From CANJIV01 sp046330225 (GTDB lineage: Bacteria; Actinomycetota; Thermoleophilia; Solirubrobacterales; Solirubrobacteraceae): a stretch of DNA of 64,000 bases. The notes below the pieces were generated by a model, which ran no database searches, was not told the origin of the DNA, and saw nothing but the letters and a program-made list of their open reading frames with translations. Position numbers and translations under genes: made by a program. Location of the stretch: assembly GCA_046330225.1 (NCBI GenBank), contig JAXLTD010000005.1:186001-250000 (forward strand). The letters run 5' to 3'. This document shows, one piece after another, positions 33,467-40,968 of the stretch (positions within the stretch are counted from its first letter, which is position 1; every line of letters begins with the position of its first letter).

Positions 33467-34759
33467 ATGACGCAGCAGCTCCCGGCCTCGGCCAAGCACC
33501 TGATCATCGGCGCCGGCGTGCACGGCCTCTCGACCGCCTGGCACTTGGCGCAGCGGGGGGAGGAGGCGCTCGTCATCGACAAGGGGACGGTCGGCGCCGG
33601 CGCCTCCGGCATCGCCTGCGGCGTGATCCGCAACAACTACTTCCAGCCGGCAATGTCGGAGCTCATGGCCGAGTGCGTGGAGATCTGGGAGTCCCAGGCC
33701 GAGCGCTTCACGTACCACGGCTCCGGCTACATCGCGCTTGGCCCCGCAGCCCAGGAGCCCGATCTCGTCGAGGTGTACGAGCGCCAGCAGCGCATCGGCT
33801 ACCCGTCCGAGCTCGTGACCGGCGAGGCCGCGGTGGCCGCCCACATGCGCGAGCTCTTCCCCGACTGGCGGGCGAAGGGGCTGACGGTCTGCCTCCACGA
33901 GAAGGCCGGCGGCTACGCGTTCAACCTCGAATCCATGGAGGGCCTCGCCGGGCTGGCCCGCGAGGCGGGGGCCCAGATTGCCGAGGGCGTCGAGGTCACT
34001 GGCTTCGAGCGCGACGGCTCGGGCGCCGTGACCGTGGTCAACACGAGCCGCGGCGACATCGCGGTCGAGCAGGTCATCGTGGCCGTCGGGCCGTGGGTCG
34101 CCACCCTGTGGGACATGCTCGGCCTCCCGGACCGCCTCGACGTCCACCGCCCCGATGGCACGGTCGACCGCGACGTCCCGATGTGGACCTACTGGTACCT
34201 CCAGGAGGGCGAGGTGGCGTTGCCGCCCTCGACCCTCGACGCCGCCGGCGGCGCCAAGCCGCCGGTCCTGCACATCGACAGCGACGCGCCGCTCATCGCC
34301 GACGACGGCCGGACGCTCACCGAGGAGCCGTGGGGCATCTACGTCAAGCCCGACCGCGAGTCCGTCCAGGGCGGCGCCGCGCCGATCCCGCAGGGGAACA
34401 CGTTCGAGGTCGATCCCTACCCGACTGGCACGGTGGACGCGAGGTTCCCCGACGAGTGGACCGCAGCGCTCTCGCACTGCCTCGAGCGCTTCGAGGGCTG
34501 CCGCGAGCACTACATCCAGGTCCGCTCGGGCGGGGTCGGCGCGTTCACGGCCGACAACTTCCCGGTGTTCGACTACATGGCGCCCAACGTCTACGTCGCC
34601 GCCGACTCGAACCACGGCTACAAGATGATCGCGGTCGGCCGGGAGATCGCGCGGGTCCTGGGCGGGGAGCACTCCTCGCTGCTGCACCCGTTCCGCTACG
34701 AGCGGTTCGCCACCGGCGACCTGCACCCCGTGTCGCACAGCCCCTACCCCTGGAGCTGA
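33467..34759 (+). CDS. FAD-dependent amine/amino acid oxidoreductase (DAO family), SoxB/PuuB-like
   Basis: A 430-aa flavoprotein with the N-terminal dinucleotide fold 'LIIGAGVHGLSTAWHLA' (~12-28) and the segment 'VGAGASGIACGVIRNNYFQPAM' containing key G-A-S-G and R-N residues. A C-terminal FAD-closing block 'VYVAADSNHGYKMIAVGREIA' ends with the Pro-rich 'SPYPWS'. The family includes sarcosine/dimethylglycine and gamma-glutamylputrescine oxidases, which oxidise N-alkyl amines to imines or aldehydes. GGAAGGGAA precedes ATG. It opens a three-gene operon with a C26-like hydrolase and a second, related FAD enzyme. There are no SoxA, SoxD or SoxG subunits. The substrate is unknown. Confidence 0.87.
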   Translation: MTQQLPASAKHLIIGAGVHGLSTAWHLAQRGEEALVIDKGTVGAGASGIACGVIRNNYFQPAMSELMAECVEIWESQAERFTYHGSGYIALGPAAQEPDLVEVYERQQRIGYPSELVTGEAAVAAHMRELFPDWRAKGLTVCLHEKAGGYAFNLESMEGLAGLAREAGAQIAEGVEVTGFERDGSGAVTVVNTSRGDIAVEQVIVAVGPWVATLWDMLGLPDRLDVHRPDGTVDRDVPMWTYWYLQEGEVALPPSTLDAAGGAKPPVLHIDSDAPLIADDGRTLTEEPWGIYVKPDRESVQGGAAPIPQGNTFEVDPYPTGTVDARFPDEWTAALSHCLERFEGCREHYIQVRSGGVGAFTADNFPVFDYMAPNVYVAADSNHGYKMIAVGREIARVLGGEHSSLLHPFRYERFATGDLHPVSHSPYPWS

Positions 34760-34776
34760 GCAGAGGGGGGATCGAG

Positions 34777-35556
34777 ATGACCGGCCCCACCATCGCGATC
34801 GCGGTCCAGTTCGGCGACCACGGCGAGTACGCCGGCGTCGCCTTCTCGCGCCCGGTGGTGGCGGCCGGCGGGATCCCGGTGCTGCTGCCGTACCTGGAGG
34901 ACGCTGCCACGCGCGCCGCGGTGCTGGCCCGCATCGACGGTCTCCTGGTCAGCGGGGGACGCGACATCGACCCGGCCCGGTACGGCGACACCACCCACCC
35001 GGCGCTCGGGCCGACCTCGCCAGTGCGGGACGCCACCGAGCTCCCGCTCATCGCGGGCGCGCTGGATCTCGGCGTGCCGGTGCTCGGCATCTGCCGCGGG
35101 ATGCAGGAGCTCAACATCGTCCGCGGCGGGACGCTGCACCAGGACATCTCCGCGTTCCCGGCCGAGGCGCGCGGCCACACGGGCGGCGACCTCGCCACCT
35201 ACGAGCTCGCCTGCGACGCCGCGCTTGGACGCGGGGAGGCACCCGACCATCCCTCCCACGCGGTCCGCCTGCGCCCCGACTCGGTGCTCGGCCGGATCCT
35301 CGGTCCCGAGGCCGTCGTCAACAGCTACCACCACCAGGCGATCGGGAAGCTCGGGTCCGGCGTGGAGGCCGTGGCCTGGGCCGACGACGGCGTGATCGAG
35401 GCGATCGAGATCCCGGATGCGGGTGCCCTGGCGCTCGGCGTCCAGTGGGAGCTGCAGGAGGCGTGGCAGGACGACCCCCGGTCCCTCGACGTCTTCGGCG
35501 CGCTCGTGGACGCCGCAGCCGACCGCGCGACGTCGCGGTCCGGAGCGCCGGCGTGA
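34777..35556 (+). CDS. Peptidase C26/gamma-glutamyl-GABA hydrolase (PuuD)-like protein, catalytic His/Glu missing
   Basis: A 259-aa class I amidotransferase-fold protein. The PuuD hallmarks are present: 'GLLVSGGRDIDPARYGD', nucleophile elbow 'LGICRGMQELNIVRGGTLHQDI' (Cys about residue 107) and 'VNSYHHQAI'. The catalytic His-x-Glu normally in 'GVQWHPE' reads 'GVQWELQ', so both partner residues are changed. It may be inactive, bind a gamma-glutamyl ligand, or use another base. It begins 17 nt after the first FAD oxidase gene with GGGGGG-ATC-GAG before ATG, and its stop overlaps the next start (GTGA). The PuuB/PuuD-like pairing suggests gamma-glutamylated amines. Confidence 0.8.
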   Translation: MTGPTIAIAVQFGDHGEYAGVAFSRPVVAAGGIPVLLPYLEDAATRAAVLARIDGLLVSGGRDIDPARYGDTTHPALGPTSPVRDATELPLIAGALDLGVPVLGICRGMQELNIVRGGTLHQDISAFPAEARGHTGGDLATYELACDAALGRGEAPDHPSHAVRLRPDSVLGRILGPEAVVNSYHHQAIGKLGSGVEAVAWADDGVIEAIEIPDAGALALGVQWELQEAWQDDPRSLDVFGALVDAAADRATSRSGAPA

Positions 35557-36902
35557 CGGCGCCGCTGCCGCCCGCCGCCCGCTTCGTCGTCGTCGGCGGC
35601 GGCGTCCACGGCCTCTCGACCGCCTGGCACCTCGCGGCCGCCCTGCGCGACCGCGGCGAGGCGCCCGACGTCCTCGTCCTCGACAAGGCGGCAGTCGGCG
35701 CCGGGGCCTCCGGGATCGCCGGCGGCATCGTGCGCAACTACTACCGCTCGGAAGCGATGACCGAGGTCATCGCTGAGTCGGTGCGGATCTTCGAGGACGA
35801 CCCCGCCGGGTTCGGCTTCCACCAGGTGGGCTACCTCGCCGTGGTCCCGGAGGCCCAGCGGGCCGACCTCGAGGCGATCGCGGCCCGGCAGGCGGAGGTC
35901 GGCTACGACTCCGAGCTCGTGCTCGGCGGCGAGTCGTGCCGCGAGTACCTCGAGTGGCTCTGGCCCGACGCGAACGCCGACGGCGTCGCCGCGATCCTCC
36001 ACGAGCGCCGCAGCGGCTGGGCCGACGCGATGGGCACCGTGCGCCGGCTCGCCGAGCGGGCGCGCGACGCGGGCGCCGTCATCCGCGAGGGCGTGGAGGT
36101 GACCGGCCTGGTGTTCTCCGGCGCCGAGGTCGCCGCGGTGCAGACGAGCGCCGGGACCGTGCGCTGCGAGGCCGTGATCGCCGCCCCCGGGCCGTGGGCG
36201 CCGCAGTGGTGGCGCCTGCTCGGGCGCGAGCCGGTGCTGGCGGTCGGTGCTGACGGCCCGGACCGCGCGGACGGCGGCGACGGCGTGGCCACCGTCCCGC
36301 TGGTGGAGTACTGGCTGGCGCGGGAGGGCGACTTCGTCCTGCCGGGCGTCGGGCTCTCCGGGCGAGCCGGGCGCGCGGCACCGGTGGTGCACCTCGACCA
36401 CGACGTGCCGCTGAACTCCGACCGCGACGGCCGGCTCCTGACCGACCGGCCGTGGGGCATCTACTTCCGCCTCGGGCAGACGGGCACCGGCGTCGTGGGC
36501 GGCGGCCTGCCGCTGCGCCTGCCCGACGGCTTCGCGGTCGACCCCTACGGGCCCGACAACCCCGAGCAGGTCGCGGGCGACGACTTCAGCGAGTTCTTCA
36601 CGTCGGGCCTGGCGTGGGCTCTCGGCCGCTTCCGCGGCGCCGGGGCGCGGTGGCAGGCCAGCCCGCACGGCGGCGTGATCGCGCTGACGCCAGACAACTA
36701 CCCGGTCGCCGACTGGGTCGCGCCCAATGCGTACGCGATCCTCGATGCCGGGCACGGCTTCAAGATGCTCGCGGTGGGCCGCGAAGTGGCCGGCGAGGTG
36801 CTGGGCAGCCGGGCCTCCGGGCTGCTCGAACCCTTCCGGCTCAGCCGGTTCGGCATGGCGGCGACGCACGTCGAGTCCAAGAGCCCCTACCCCTGGACGT
36901 GA
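35553..36902 (+). CDS. FAD-dependent oxidoreductase (DAO family), second copy
   Basis: A 449-aa paralogue of the 33.5-kb oxidase: 'FVVVGGGVHGLSTAWHLAAAL', 'VGAGASGIAGGIVRNYYRSEAM', and C-terminal 'AYAILDAGHGFKMLAVGREVAGEVLG' ending 'SPYPWT'. The GTG at 35553 overlaps the C26 gene stop by 4 nt, so translation is probably coupled. Compared with copy 1, the Cys in 'SGIACG' is Gly, and a charged insert (about 230-250, 'GADGPDRADGGDG') lies in the substrate domain. The two may form a heteromer or act on successive substrates. It is the last gene of the operon; the secreted protein gene converges 28 bp beyond. Confidence 0.87.
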   Translation: MTAPLPPAARFVVVGGGVHGLSTAWHLAAALRDRGEAPDVLVLDKAAVGAGASGIAGGIVRNYYRSEAMTEVIAESVRIFEDDPAGFGFHQVGYLAVVPEAQRADLEAIAARQAEVGYDSELVLGGESCREYLEWLWPDANADGVAAILHERRSGWADAMGTVRRLAERARDAGAVIREGVEVTGLVFSGAEVAAVQTSAGTVRCEAVIAAPGPWAPQWWRLLGREPVLAVGADGPDRADGGDGVATVPLVEYWLAREGDFVLPGVGLSGRAGRAAPVVHLDHDVPLNSDRDGRLLTDRPWGIYFRLGQTGTGVVGGGLPLRLPDGFAVDPYGPDNPEQVAGDDFSEFFTSGLAWALGRFRGAGARWQASPHGGVIALTPDNYPVADWVAPNAYAILDAGHGFKMLAVGREVAGEVLGSRASGLLEPFRLSRFGMAATHVESKSPYPWT

Positions 36903-36930
36903 GCCCGCGCCTCGGTCGGCCCGGCGCCGG

Positions 36931-38307
36931 TCAGCGCGTCCAGATTGCGGCGGAGATCCCGGTCGGCTGCCCGTCGCGCGAGAAGGTCCCGAAGGCCGCG
37001 ATCGCCCGTCCCGTTCCGGCGGCCACGCTGTTGTAGCCGGTGTTCGAGCGCGCGCCCGAGACCGCCACGGGACGGCTGAAGGCCCGCGCGCCCGCCGGCC
37101 GCACGGCGACGTCGAACGGGCTGACGGTCCCGCCCGTCGCCAGGTCGCGCTCCCAGCCGACGACCACCGTGCCGTCGGGCCCGGCGGCGATCCGCGGGCG
37201 GAGCAGGCTCGTGCTGCCGCGCGCGGTGGTCACGGTGGCGGTGGCGCGGCGGCCGGTCGCGCCGATCGTCGCCACACGGACGCTCGACGGCCCCGGCTGC
37301 CCGTTGGCCTGAGCCGGATCGAAGGCGGCCACAGCGCCGCCGCGCGGCACCGCGGCCACGCCCAGCGAGGAGGCGGAGATGCTCCCGTTGCCGGGGCTGA
37401 GGGACCGGACCGGCCCAAACGCGCTGCTGGCGGTGCCGATCGAGGCGGCCACTTGGCCGGCGATCGCGCCCTTCCCGAAGCCGCCGTTGGCCTGGATCCA
37501 GCCGACCGTCGCCCGGCCGGCGTCGTCCAGCGCCGGGATGACCTGTTCGGCGAGGAGCCCCGGCGCCGAGAGCACCGCCGGGGAGGCGAAGGCGCCCTGC
37601 GCGGTGCTGCGCGACGCGAGGGCGAAGCCGGTCGTCTGGCCGTCTCCCGCCCACCAGCTCGTCACGGCGGCGCCACTGGCGTTCACCGCCACGCCCGGGT
37701 CGTTGCCCGGAAGCACTTGGCTGGGAATCGTCTGGACCGGCCCGAACGCGGTGCCGCGCAGGCGCACCGTCTGGATCCGCGGGTTCGCCGAGCCGCGGGA
37801 CCAGGCCACGACCGCCGCCCCCGTCGAAGAAGCCACGGCGGGGTCGAGCGCGTCGGCCTTCGCCGGCGAGAGGAACACCGGCCGGCCGAACCGGCCGCCA
37901 GGGCTGCGCACGGCGCCGACGACGCGCAGCCGCTTCGTCGCGTCGCGCCGGGTCCAGACGGCGACGGCGGTGCCGTCCGGTGCGATCGAGACGCGAGGCA
38001 GGGAGGGCGGATTGCCGGCGGCGGGCATGTCGAGCCGCCCGACCGTCTGCGGCGTGCCGAACCGTCCGCCGGCCGGCCGGAACGCGGCGCGCAGCGCACT
38101 CGGAGCCCGGCGCGACCCGGCGCGCCACCACACGACGACCGCCTCGCCGCTCGGCGTCATGGCGGCCGACGGGAAGACGGCGGACTCTCCCTTCGGCGTC
38201 AGCGACGCGAGCCGGCTCCAGCCGGCGGAGGCGGCGGCGGGGGACAGGGCGGCAGCGAGCGCGAGCGCACCGCTGGCGGCGAGGGCGAGGCGGCGAAGGG
38301 AGGTCAT
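36931..38307 (-). CDS. Secreted repeat (beta-propeller-like) protein
   Basis: A 458-aa exported protein. The signal peptide covers residues 1-29 (MTSLRRLALAASG then Ala-rich, cleavage after ASA). The rest is built from about seven repeats of ~55-60 residues with the theme 'xVSxAPDGTAVAVWxR' / 'VAVNASGAAVTSWWAGD' / 'IAAGPDGTVVVGWERD'. The 'G-x-A-V-x-x-W' strand suggests a WD40/YVTN-like propeller. No enzymatic residues are recognised. ATG 38307 fits the signal peptide; the frame stays open to 38403. It is divergent from the FDH operon across a 337-bp gap with two long palindromes. Confidence 0.75.
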   Translation of the reverse strand: MTSLRRLALAASGALALAAALSPAAASAGWSRLASLTPKGESAVFPSAAMTPSGEAVVVWWRAGSRRAPSALRAAFRPAGGRFGTPQTVGRLDMPAAGNPPSLPRVSIAPDGTAVAVWTRRDATKRLRVVGAVRSPGGRFGRPVFLSPAKADALDPAVASSTGAAVVAWSRGSANPRIQTVRLRGTAFGPVQTIPSQVLPGNDPGVAVNASGAAVTSWWAGDGQTTGFALASRSTAQGAFASPAVLSAPGLLAEQVIPALDDAGRATVGWIQANGGFGKGAIAGQVAASIGTASSAFGPVRSLSPGNGSISASSLGVAAVPRGGAVAAFDPAQANGQPGPSSVRVATIGATGRRATATVTTARGSTSLLRPRIAAGPDGTVVVGWERDLATGGTVSPFDVAVRPAGARAFSRPVAVSGARSNTGYNSVAAGTGRAIAAFGTFSRDGQPTGISAAIWTR

Positions 38308-38406
38308 GGCGGGAGCGTATGACGAAGCGCGGATCGCGTGGTGCAGCCCGGGGCGCGTGGTGCGGCACCAGCCGGGTTGCCCGGCCCCAGAGACGCCCGC
38401 CACCGG

Positions 38407-38428
38407 CCCGGGGGCTCGAGCCCCCGGG
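38407..38428. repeat. 22-bp perfect GC palindrome
   Basis: CCCGGGGGCTC (38407-38417) is followed directly by its exact inverse GAGCCCCCGGG (38418-38428). It lies in the 337-bp gap between the secreted propeller gene and the FDH operon (38308-38644). That gap otherwise holds only the next hairpin and operator D. Confidence 0.7.
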
Positions 38429-38454
38429 GATCGCCGGAGCCGCCCCCCGCCCCG

Positions 38455-38499
38455 ATCGCCCGAACTTCGCCACCGCCCGGGTGGTCAAGTTCGGGCGAT
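38455..38499. repeat. 13-bp inverted repeat with inner hairpin
   Basis: ATCGCCCGAACTT (38455-38467) pairs exactly with AAGTTCGGGCGAT (38487-38499), and the loop holds CCACC/GGTGG. It sits in a divergent promoter region, so it is not placed as an operon terminator. An RNA leader, a protein-bound cruciform or an extragenic palindrome are alternatives. Confidence 0.65.
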
Positions 38500-38605
38500 T
38501 CGGGACGGCGGCGATCCGGAATCGCTCGCGGCGCGCTTCGGTCGTGCGCGGCACGGGTACGCGCCCCGGCCGGCCCAGCCTGCTGACTCCGGCCTGACAC
38601 CCCGA

Positions 38606-38625
38606 CTGGACATATTTGTTCAACG
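38606..38625. promoter_or_regulatory. Candidate C1-regulon operator, site D (formate dehydrogenase operon)
   Basis: CTGGACATATTTGTTCAACG lies 20-39 bp before the first FDH gene. The two halves (TGGACA-TA and TTGTTCAA) form an imperfect inverted repeat, and its fixed positions match sites A and B. Confidence 0.5.
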
Positions 38626-38644
38626 CGGAGATACTGGGCGCCCC

Positions 38645-40315
38645 GTGCCGACGTCGTCGCCCACGCACAACCTGATCGAGCTGATGCGCCGCCGCGAGGA
38701 CGGCGAGGGTCCCGCGGCCGCGCTGGCCGTGCTCAAGCAGGCCGTCGACGCGCGCGGCGAGATCACCGACGAGGACCGGCGCCTCGCCGCCGCCCGCTCG
38801 GGCCTGCCGGAGGCCACGGTCTACGGAATCTCGACCTACTACGACGACTTCCTCCGCCCGCGCGGCGCGCGCCACGTGCAGGTCTGCACCGGGACCGCGT
38901 GCTGGGCCAGCCGCTTCGACGCCCAGGTCGGCGAGCTCGAGTCCGCGCTTGGCCTCGGCCTGCACGAGCGCAGCGCCGACGGCGCGACCTCGCTGGGCGA
39001 GGTCGTCTGCCTGGGCTTCTGCCACTCGGGCCCGGCCTACCGCGACGGCGACGTGATCGATGCGGGCCCCGGGGCGGGCGAGCGCGTCGCGGGCGGCGCC
39101 GCGCAGGCCGCCGACGAGCCCGCGTGGCGCAGCGCCCTGCCCGCGCCCGTGCTCACGGAGCCCGGCACCTACGCCGGGCTGCGCCGCGCGCTGGCCGAGC
39201 TCACGCCCGAGACGCTCCTGGACGAGGTCGAGGCGGCGAACATCCGCGGCCGCGGCGGCGCCGGGTTCCCGGCGGGGACCAAGTGGCGGTTCGCCCGCCG
39301 CGCGGCCGGCGCGGACAAAGTGATCGTCGTCAACGGCGACGAGGGCGACCCCGGCTCCTACATCGACAAGCTCCTGATGGAGCGCAACCCGGCGCTCCTG
39401 CTCGAGGGCATGGCGCTCGCCGGCTTCGCGGTCGGCGCCGGGCAGGGCTACGTCTACGTGCGCTCGGAGTACCCGCGCGCCAAGGCCGCGCTCGAGGCGG
39501 CGATCGCCGCCGCCGTGGCGGACGGCGACCTCGGCGACGACATCCGCGGCAGCGGCTTCTCGTTCCACATCGGCGTCGTCGAGGGCGCCGGCTCCTACGT
39601 CGTGGGGGAGGAGACCGCGCTTCTGAATTCGCTCATGGGGCTGCGCGGCACCGTCTCCGCGCGCCCGCCCTTCCCGGCCGAGCGCGGCTACGACGAGCGC
39701 CCCACGGTGGTCAACAACGTCGAGACGCTCTGCAACGTCCCGTTCGTCGCCCGCGAGGGCGCCGCCGCCTACGCGGCGCTCAGCCCGGGCGCGACGCCGG
39801 GCAGCAAGCTCATCTCGCTCAACGAGCGCTTCCGCGATCCCGCGGTCATCGAGGTGCCGTTCGGGACCCCGATCCGGGAGATCTGCGAAGGCCTCGGCGG
39901 CGGCCTGGTCGACGGCCACGAGATCAAGGCGCTGCAGATCGGCGGGCCGCTCGGCGGGATCCTCCCCGGATCGAAGCTCGACACGCCGTTCGACTTCGAC
40001 GCGCTGGCCGCCGAGGGCTGCATGGTCGGCCACGGCGGCATCGTGGCCTTCGACGAGCGCACCGACATGCGCGAGCTGGCGCGCCACCTCCTGCACTTCG
40101 GCGCCACCGAGAGCTGCGGGAAGTGCTTCCCCTGCCGCATCGGCCTGCAGCGCGGGCTGGAGATGGTGCAGGCCGAGGGCCCCATCGACCGGGCGGCGCT
40201 CGAGGAGCTGCTCGAGACGCTCGAGGTCGCCAGCCTCTGCGCCCACGGCGGCGGGATGCCCGCGCCCATCCGCAGCCTCCTGGCCCACTGGCCCGACGAG
40301 CTCGGGGCGGCGTGA
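38645..40315 (+). CDS. NAD-dependent formate dehydrogenase diaphorase subunit, NuoE-NuoF fusion
   Basis: A 556-aa fusion. Residues ~5-140 are NuoE/FdhG-like with a [2Fe-2S] site at C81, C86, C122 and C126 ('CTGTACWAS', 'CLGFCHSG'). Residues ~155-550 are NuoF/FdhB-like with 'RGRGGAGFPAGTKW' (FMN), 'NGDEGDPGSYIDKLLMERNP' (NADH) and 'ESCGKCFPCRIG ... SLCAHGG' (N3-type [4Fe-4S]). It passes electrons from formate oxidation to NAD+. The GTG at 38645 is used because it keeps the full N-terminal helix; ATG 38684 is an alternative. Its stop overlaps the next start (TGATG), and operator D lies just upstream. Confidence 0.92.
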   Translation: MPTSSPTHNLIELMRRREDGEGPAAALAVLKQAVDARGEITDEDRRLAAARSGLPEATVYGISTYYDDFLRPRGARHVQVCTGTACWASRFDAQVGELESALGLGLHERSADGATSLGEVVCLGFCHSGPAYRDGDVIDAGPGAGERVAGGAAQAADEPAWRSALPAPVLTEPGTYAGLRRALAELTPETLLDEVEAANIRGRGGAGFPAGTKWRFARRAAGADKVIVVNGDEGDPGSYIDKLLMERNPALLLEGMALAGFAVGAGQGYVYVRSEYPRAKAALEAAIAAAVADGDLGDDIRGSGFSFHIGVVEGAGSYVVGEETALLNSLMGLRGTVSARPPFPAERGYDERPTVVNNVETLCNVPFVAREGAAAYAALSPGATPGSKLISLNERFRDPAVIEVPFGTPIREICEGLGGGLVDGHEIKALQIGGPLGGILPGSKLDTPFDFDALAAEGCMVGHGGIVAFDERTDMRELARHLLHFGATESCGKCFPCRIGLQRGLEMVQAEGPIDRAALEELLETLEVASLCAHGGGMPAPIRSLLAHWPDELGAA

Positions 40316-40968
40316 TGGAGGTTTTCGTCGACGGCGAGCCGGTGCAGGTGCAGCCGGGCACGACCGCCCTGGAAGCCGTGCGCCAGGCCGGCGGCGAGGT
40401 CCAGACGCTCTGCTTCGACGAGCGCATGGCGGCCTTCGGCGCCTGCCGCGTCTGCCTCGTCGCCGTCGAGGGCATGCCCGCGCCGGTCCCGTCCTGCACG
40501 ACGGCCTGCCGGGAGGGGATGAAGATCGCCACCGGCGACGAGCGCGCGCTGCGGATCGCCGCGAACGTCGTGGAGCTCGTGCTCTCCGAGCTGCCGCAGG
40601 ACCCGGAGCCTCACACCGAGCTGGCCCAGGTCGCCGCGAGCCTGGGCGTGGGCGCGCCGCGCTGGACCGGGCGCACCCACGAGCGCGCCCACGACGAGCG
40701 CCATCCCTACCTCGTGATGCAGCACGAGCTGTGCATCTCGTGCGGGCGCTGCGTGCGCGCCTGCGACGAGGTCCAGGGCGCCTTCGCGCTGACCGTCACG
40801 GGCCGCGGCTTCGACAGCAACATCACGGCAGGCCTCGATTCGGGATTCGAGGATTCCACGTGCGTATCCTGTGGGGCCTGCGCGGACACGTGTCCGACCG
40901 ACGCCATCACCGAGCGTCTTCTCGTGCACCTCGCCGATCCCGGGGATCAAAAGGAGCAGGCGACATGA
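40315..40968 (+). CDS. Formate dehydrogenase iron-sulfur subunit (detached NuoG/FdhA N-terminus)
   Basis: A 217-aa protein. Residues 1-78 are a plant-type [2Fe-2S] domain with C33, C44, C47 and C61. Residues ~136-198 carry two [4Fe-4S] sets (C140/143/146/150 and C183/186/189/193). The HxxxCxxC cluster common in NuoG-like N-termini appears to be absent. In most soluble NAD-FDHs these domains are fused to the molybdenum subunit; here they form a separate chain that overlaps the catalytic gene by 4 nt (ATGA). It should wire electrons from the molybdenum subunit to the diaphorase. Confidence 0.9.
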   Translation: MEVFVDGEPVQVQPGTTALEAVRQAGGEVQTLCFDERMAAFGACRVCLVAVEGMPAPVPSCTTACREGMKIATGDERALRIAANVVELVLSELPQDPEPHTELAQVAASLGVGAPRWTGRTHERAHDERHPYLVMQHELCISCGRCVRACDEVQGAFALTVTGRGFDSNITAGLDSGFEDSTCVSCGACADTCPTDAITERLLVHLADPGDQKEQAT

